In this document: positions 60,244-64,000 of the stretch, one piece after another
Position numbering within the stretch: the stretch's first letter is position 1
Layout of the letters: every line of letters begins with the position of its first letter
The notes under the pieces: generated by a model
What the model saw: only the letters and a program-made list of their open reading frames with translations
Databases searched by the model: none
Told to the model about the DNA's origin: nothing
Program-made: the position numbers and the translations under genes
Source: Blastomyces gilchristii SLH14081
Lineage: Eukaryota > Ascomycota > Eurotiomycetes > Onygenales > Ajellomycetaceae
Assembly: GCF_000003855.2 (NCBI RefSeq)
Contig: NW_003101682.1
Span: 7,033,361-7,097,360, forward strand
Reading direction: 5' to 3'
Length of the DNA stretch: 64,000 bases

Positions 60244-60472
60244 ATTTCACAGTTGCGCCTATTACGCGAACTTTAAAACCAGCGGGTACATCACTTGTCC
60301 CATTTTCCGCGACGTTATTGTGTTGCCAATATGAAGGGGAGTTCATATCCACTTTTGAATCATAGATAATGATGGATTTTCCCCTTCCTGTGATATTCCT
60401 GGAAAAATCCACGGCTTCAAAAAGCTTTACATCTATGTATTCCTCGACCCCAGAAAGTGCTTCACATCCAAC
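60236..60472 (-). CDS. Possible exon or gene relic, 78 codons
   Basis: An open frame without its own ATG converges on the 59.4-kb gene and overlaps its end by 8 bp. It reads through ALSGVEEYIDVKLFEAVDFS, RNITGRGKSIIIYDSK, SPSYWQHNNVAENG and VPAGFKVRVIGATVKFT. The Tyr/Gly/Trp spacing and final strand vaguely recall a small beta-sandwich such as a beta-gamma crystallin, but this is weak. Immediately upstream the same frame continues as EIEYMACV and is then cut by TAG at 60473-60475, so it is either an exon with an unlocated acceptor or a broken gene. Confidence 0.35.
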   Translation of the reverse strand, partial: VGCEALSGVEEYIDVKLFEAVDFSRNITGRGKSIIIYDSKVDMNSPSYWQHNNVAENGTSDVPAGFKVRVIGATVKFT

Positions 60473-60475
60473 CTA

Positions 60476-62561
60476 CACGCAAGCCATATATTCAATTTCA
60501 GCTCTGAATACACATTTGCGAATGCCAGATGGTGTTGACGTACCTCCTTAGACATAGCTGATAGCAAAAATTCGCGTTTAATATACATGGTCGAGACCAT
60601 ATATTGAGAAGTTTTTGATAGTTCGATAACATAAAGAGGCAGTTGATAGAGCTCGATTTGTAGATAGATGTTGGCGCGAAATGAGACTAACGTGACTTAG
60701 TTTTATTCCAAATAAAAGGGGGTGGCAATCCGTACCTCTTAAAAGAACCGCTTAATAGAAGCAAAAACTTCTGAGGAGAGCTGAACAGGTTTGCTGAGAT
60801 TTGGATGAGGGCTCACTGGAAGGTCTCCAAATTATATGGTCAGAGGCTGAGATGGCTACCATTCAGAGAAGCCAGAATACTGGATGGCTTCTGTTTCCTC
60901 AGAATAGAAGGGGAATGGAAAGCATTCGGCCTAATGACGAAATGTCGGAATCTAAGATTTTCCATCCTGTGAACCTCAAACCGTCGTCGGGCAGCAAGGC
61001 CTTTCACGGGCCACATTGACGGTGGTAGGTGCGTACCACAGCCCAATTTCAGTTAAGGGAAGCATTCTGGTTAGCTCGTGACCACACCTACGTTGCTTCG
61101 AACATGTTTGAGAAGGCTGAGTGCATAATGACCGAACCCCCTCAACAGAGGCAGTATAACCGCAACGACAGAATACCGTCAAATTATCGCCTAATTTTAT
61201 TACAGAAAGGATCAAAAAAATATCGAAAAATTTCATTCCAAGCTGCTGGGGAGAATCTATTGAACTTGGCCGGCCTCTGCTTCCGGCCAAGCTTTCACCT
61301 TTGATAACTGAGTATCTTTTTACTGAGGCCCTAGTTCAAAATCCCCTCAGCCGATTCCACCACATTTCAAGGTGCAACAAGATACGAGCGCAACAAAATT
61401 CCGATGCACTCCATCCAGCCCGAGGGGGATCTGTATTCCCACTCCCATTGTCCCTTTTGAGACACAGCATGCTGCCTGCTCTCATGATTGAAGATCCTAG
61501 GCCTCTCCGAAAGGCAGCAATGCGTGAGTCGGAACTGAATGAATCTTACCTTTCTGCATAATTTAGTTTGTCTGGGTAGTTTGGGCATTAGTAGGGACAT
61601 ACTGGCATAATCGTCAGCAGAGGAACAGGACCTGTCTATTCCTATTCCAGCCGCACGAAATCGCTGGTCGCGCCAGCTCCACAATCCACTTTCGGATCCC
61701 TCTAGCAGCGCGTGCTACCATTGGCGACTCTTGTGAGCTTGCTATGGTTGCAAGTGAAGCGGTGGCAACGCCGAAATTTGAGCGTTCACAGAAATTACCA
61801 GGACAAGGGGGGGTGAATAGGGGATCATTTATTGACTGACTGACACTTTTGGGAAGGGTAACCCCAGGTGGCAGTGCTAATTTTAGTTTGCCAAGACACT
61901 AGCGCTTCTCTCCCGAATCGGCCGCTTGTACACGATATCACGTGCTACAGTAGCACTCATCCAGGACTGCCCAACAACAATCATTTCTGGATAAGCTTGT
62001 GAAATAATTCTGCGATCCTCGCGGCACTCGATTATAAGAACTTCTGCTCCTACTGTCCTCGGTGCATACTGCACTATAGAGAAACCAAAAAGTTGTGATT
62101 CATTGCTATATGCCTTGTTCAGCGACCTTCAGCCCATCTCACAAGCGTCAGCATCCTTTATCACTTTGCAACACTTTGTGATATCAGCTGAAAAGACAGA
62201 AGCTCAGTGAGTCAGCATCAGTGTATTGAGATAACCTGTCAAAGATTTGATTAACCAAAGAAGTACTAAAAGAGCTGAACCGAAGAAACAGTCACCTGAG
62301 ACCAACCCAGAAACATCATAGGCCTATCACTCAACAATTTCTCACTGAGCTAAACAAGGGCTGTGAACCTGTTCAGTTTGCTCCTGACTTTCTCCATGAT
62401 TGTGCCCCCAGTTGTTTAAAACAGATAAAGGGGATTTCCAGACTGAGAGAACCTGACCTGTCCAACCTTAGAAATGTATGTAACTACAAATCCACGCACA
62501 CACATCCGTGCTTACAATTTTAACCCAGTATCCCAAACCCGAAAATTTCCGCGATCAACCG
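60476..62561. other. Intergenic region with no supported gene
   Basis: CpGs are intact and composition is normal, yet the open frames (60976-61290 minus, 61029-61304 plus, 61301-61561 plus, 61367-61684 minus) overlap and show no domain. Decayed genes are possible but not demonstrable. The last 150 bp are the promoter of the 62.6-kb gene. Confidence 0.4.
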
Positions 62562-63716
62562 ATGAACTCAAACAAATCAAGGTCTTATAGTAGAAAGCAG
62601 CGCGCGGAATCTCCTCCATCATCACAAACTGGTGATATCAAAGGCACCACAAGAACCACAAGCACCACAGCCTATAGTCAGAACTTCCAGCAGAACCTAA
62701 TCAATCATGGAGTCTATCCACCGGAATATAGGTATTCAGACCATTGCAAACCATCAAAACCGAGTAACTGGACAGAGATCAATAAAAGACTAGCACAACC
62801 AAGAGCTTCACTTTCACCCTCAAAGCTTTCTGAAGATTGCTTTGAAGGCTTCCGAGAAGCAGACACATATGCATCTAAGGAGAAACCAGTTACAAATTCA
62901 GTTGTACCCATTCTTGATGACAATGTTGAAGACCCTAAATGTGTTGGAGGGGATTACCTCTTTGAGAATCTTGCTCCTTTGACTGATGGCATGCTGGCTC
63001 AGGCCAAACCAGATCACTTCTACAGCGCGCGTCCTGAACAGCTTGATTGTCAAATCTGCAACGAACTTAGTGACCATATCATTCCATCAACACAGGATGA
63101 CCTTCCAATGGTACCAAACTTCTTTTTGGAAGCAAAAGGCCCCGATGAATCCTTGGCTGTGGCTACATGGCAGGCTTGTTATGATGGCGCACTAGAAGCT
63201 CGGGGTATGCACACTCTCCAGTCATACCAACAAGACAGATCAAGATCAACTTACGACAACAGTGCTTACACTCTTATGTCGATTTATCATGGCGGTACAC
63301 TGAAGCTGTACACAACTCATCTCACTGAGCCCGAAGGCCCAGGCCATTGCCCTGAGTATATTATGACCCAACTCAATACTTGGGGCATGACTGGGAACTT
63401 GGAAACGTTTCAGCAAGGAGCATGCGCATATCGAAATGCTCGGGACTGGGCAAAGGAAAAGAGGGACGAATTTATTAGGACAGCAAATGAAACGCACTCA
63501 AAGGCTCAATCTCAGCTTCTTCATTTGACATCTCAGAGCCAGACGGCTTCCGAGGCAGCTCCTACCGTGAACGACTCTGATGTATCGATGTTGTCTGAGT
63601 ATTCGAATGCGCAATGGAGCTTTGCAGCTACAACTGAAGAAGGGGAAGAAGAGATTCTAAACAGAAATTCCAAGAAGCCGAGAGTTAGTTCCATTGGTCA
63701 AGGGGAGGGCTCGTAG
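62562..63716 (+). CDS. DUF7924-type protein, 384 residues
   Basis: A single-exon frame. Upstream it is open to a GTG at 62508, but the ATG at 62562 (MNSNKSRSYSRKQ) is the first in frame. A basic, disordered N-terminus is followed by LINHGVYPPEYRY, SNWTEINKRLAQPRASLSPS, a DDNVEDPKCVGGDYLFENL segment, then LPMVPNFFLEAKGPDESLAV and WQACYDGALEARGM, TLMSIYHGGTLKLYTTHL and YIMTQLNTWGMTGN, ending in a coiled-coil-like and acidic tail. This order of blocks is that of a fungal family I know as DUF7924 (name from memory). The hydrophobic strand, the E-A-K and the following Q-ACYDGAL resemble the D-ExK core of PD-(D/E)XK nuclease folds, which is inference only. It appears intact. Such genes are typically accessory and multi-copy. 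Confidence 0.78.
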   Translation: MNSNKSRSYSRKQRAESPPSSQTGDIKGTTRTTSTTAYSQNFQQNLINHGVYPPEYRYSDHCKPSKPSNWTEINKRLAQPRASLSPSKLSEDCFEGFREADTYASKEKPVTNSVVPILDDNVEDPKCVGGDYLFENLAPLTDGMLAQAKPDHFYSARPEQLDCQICNELSDHIIPSTQDDLPMVPNFFLEAKGPDESLAVATWQACYDGALEARGMHTLQSYQQDRSRSTYDNSAYTLMSIYHGGTLKLYTTHLTEPEGPGHCPEYIMTQLNTWGMTGNLETFQQGACAYRNARDWAKEKRDEFIRTANETHSKAQSQLLHLTSQSQTASEAAPTVNDSDVSMLSEYSNAQWSFAATTEEGEEEILNRNSKKPRVSSIGQGEGS

Positions 63717-64000
63717 TTATCCAGTTGTGTTTTGCAACGGTGTCTAACATATCGGAACTGCCGCCAGTGGTTGCTGCAAGAATGTGATAAGTGTGACCTG
63801 ATGATGAAAACGAATCGCCGTCGATTGAGATATCAAGGGAAATGTGCCAAGATCTGATTGAACATGCTATGGAAAGCGAACAGCAGCGGATTGGTCTCTT
63901 AAGTAGATGGCAAGGAGAAGTGAGCGGCATACAAATTCACGAGGAGTGTCTATGACATATGGATGCCAACTCATCTAAAAAGAATCTGCTCAGCGATTGA
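63717..64000. other. 3' flank at the window end, no gene seen
   Basis: Normal composition. The minus-strand frame at 63685-63930 overlaps the end of the DUF7924 gene and has no domain features. Confidence 0.5.

Overview
The window looks like nuclear DNA of a filamentous ascomycete (Pezizomycotina, perhaps Eurotiomycetes; the class is inference). The signs are short GT-AG introns of about 45-90 bp, a 16-exon secreted GH55 beta-1,3-glucanase-type gene, and fungal families such as the DUF4470, DUF3435, DUF7924 and AAA ATPase types. It is a two-compartment segment: ordinary gene-bearing DNA at 1-16.3 kb and 57.7-64 kb encloses about 41 kb of AT-rich, CpG-poor, transposon-filled DNA full of in-frame stops.

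Left gene compartment. It holds the 5' part of a DUF4470 gene (minus, running off the window), a long minus-strand gene that by my spliced reading fuses a GH55 glucanase to a PLC-like phosphodiesterase with a signal peptide and a possible GPI tail, an uncharacterised low-complexity protein (9.6-10.6 kb), and two divergently transcribed paralogous 88-residue secreted cysteine-rich proteins (11.9-14.5 kb). A MITE-like element lies at 11.3-11.6 kb.

AT-rich block. Its layers can be read from insertion structure. The oldest sequence (17.5-19.3 and 25.1-27 kb) is almost free of G and C. Into it is inserted a full-length Ty3/Gypsy retrotransposon (19340-25101) with two 314-bp LTRs and a perfect 5-bp target duplication; it contains a 323-bp assembly gap. 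A 5.8-kb hAT transposon (30255-36073) has an 8-bp target duplication differing by one transition, and a 506-bp non-autonomous relative (52548-53053) has a perfect one; older, more decayed copies of the same family sit at 26.2 and 29.6-30.1 kb. There are also relics of a DUF3435 (Starship-captain-type tyrosine recombinase) gene, a coiled-coil gene with a roughly 63-bp coding repeat, at least one unrecognised gene, a foldback element near 46 kb, and a polypyrimidine/polypurine inverted repeat at 27-28.7 kb.

Right compartment. The right edge of decay (about 57.66 kb) falls inside an AAA+ ATPase gene on the minus strand: its first exons are intact, while the ATPase core lies in mutated DNA. Beyond it are a three-exon gene spoiled by a single in-frame TGA, a short converging ORF, and a DUF7924-type gene.

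There is no operon-like logic. The theme is accessory or secreted genes beside a mutated repeat island that has probably damaged neighbouring genes. All spliced models were built by hand from splice signals and reading-frame continuity.
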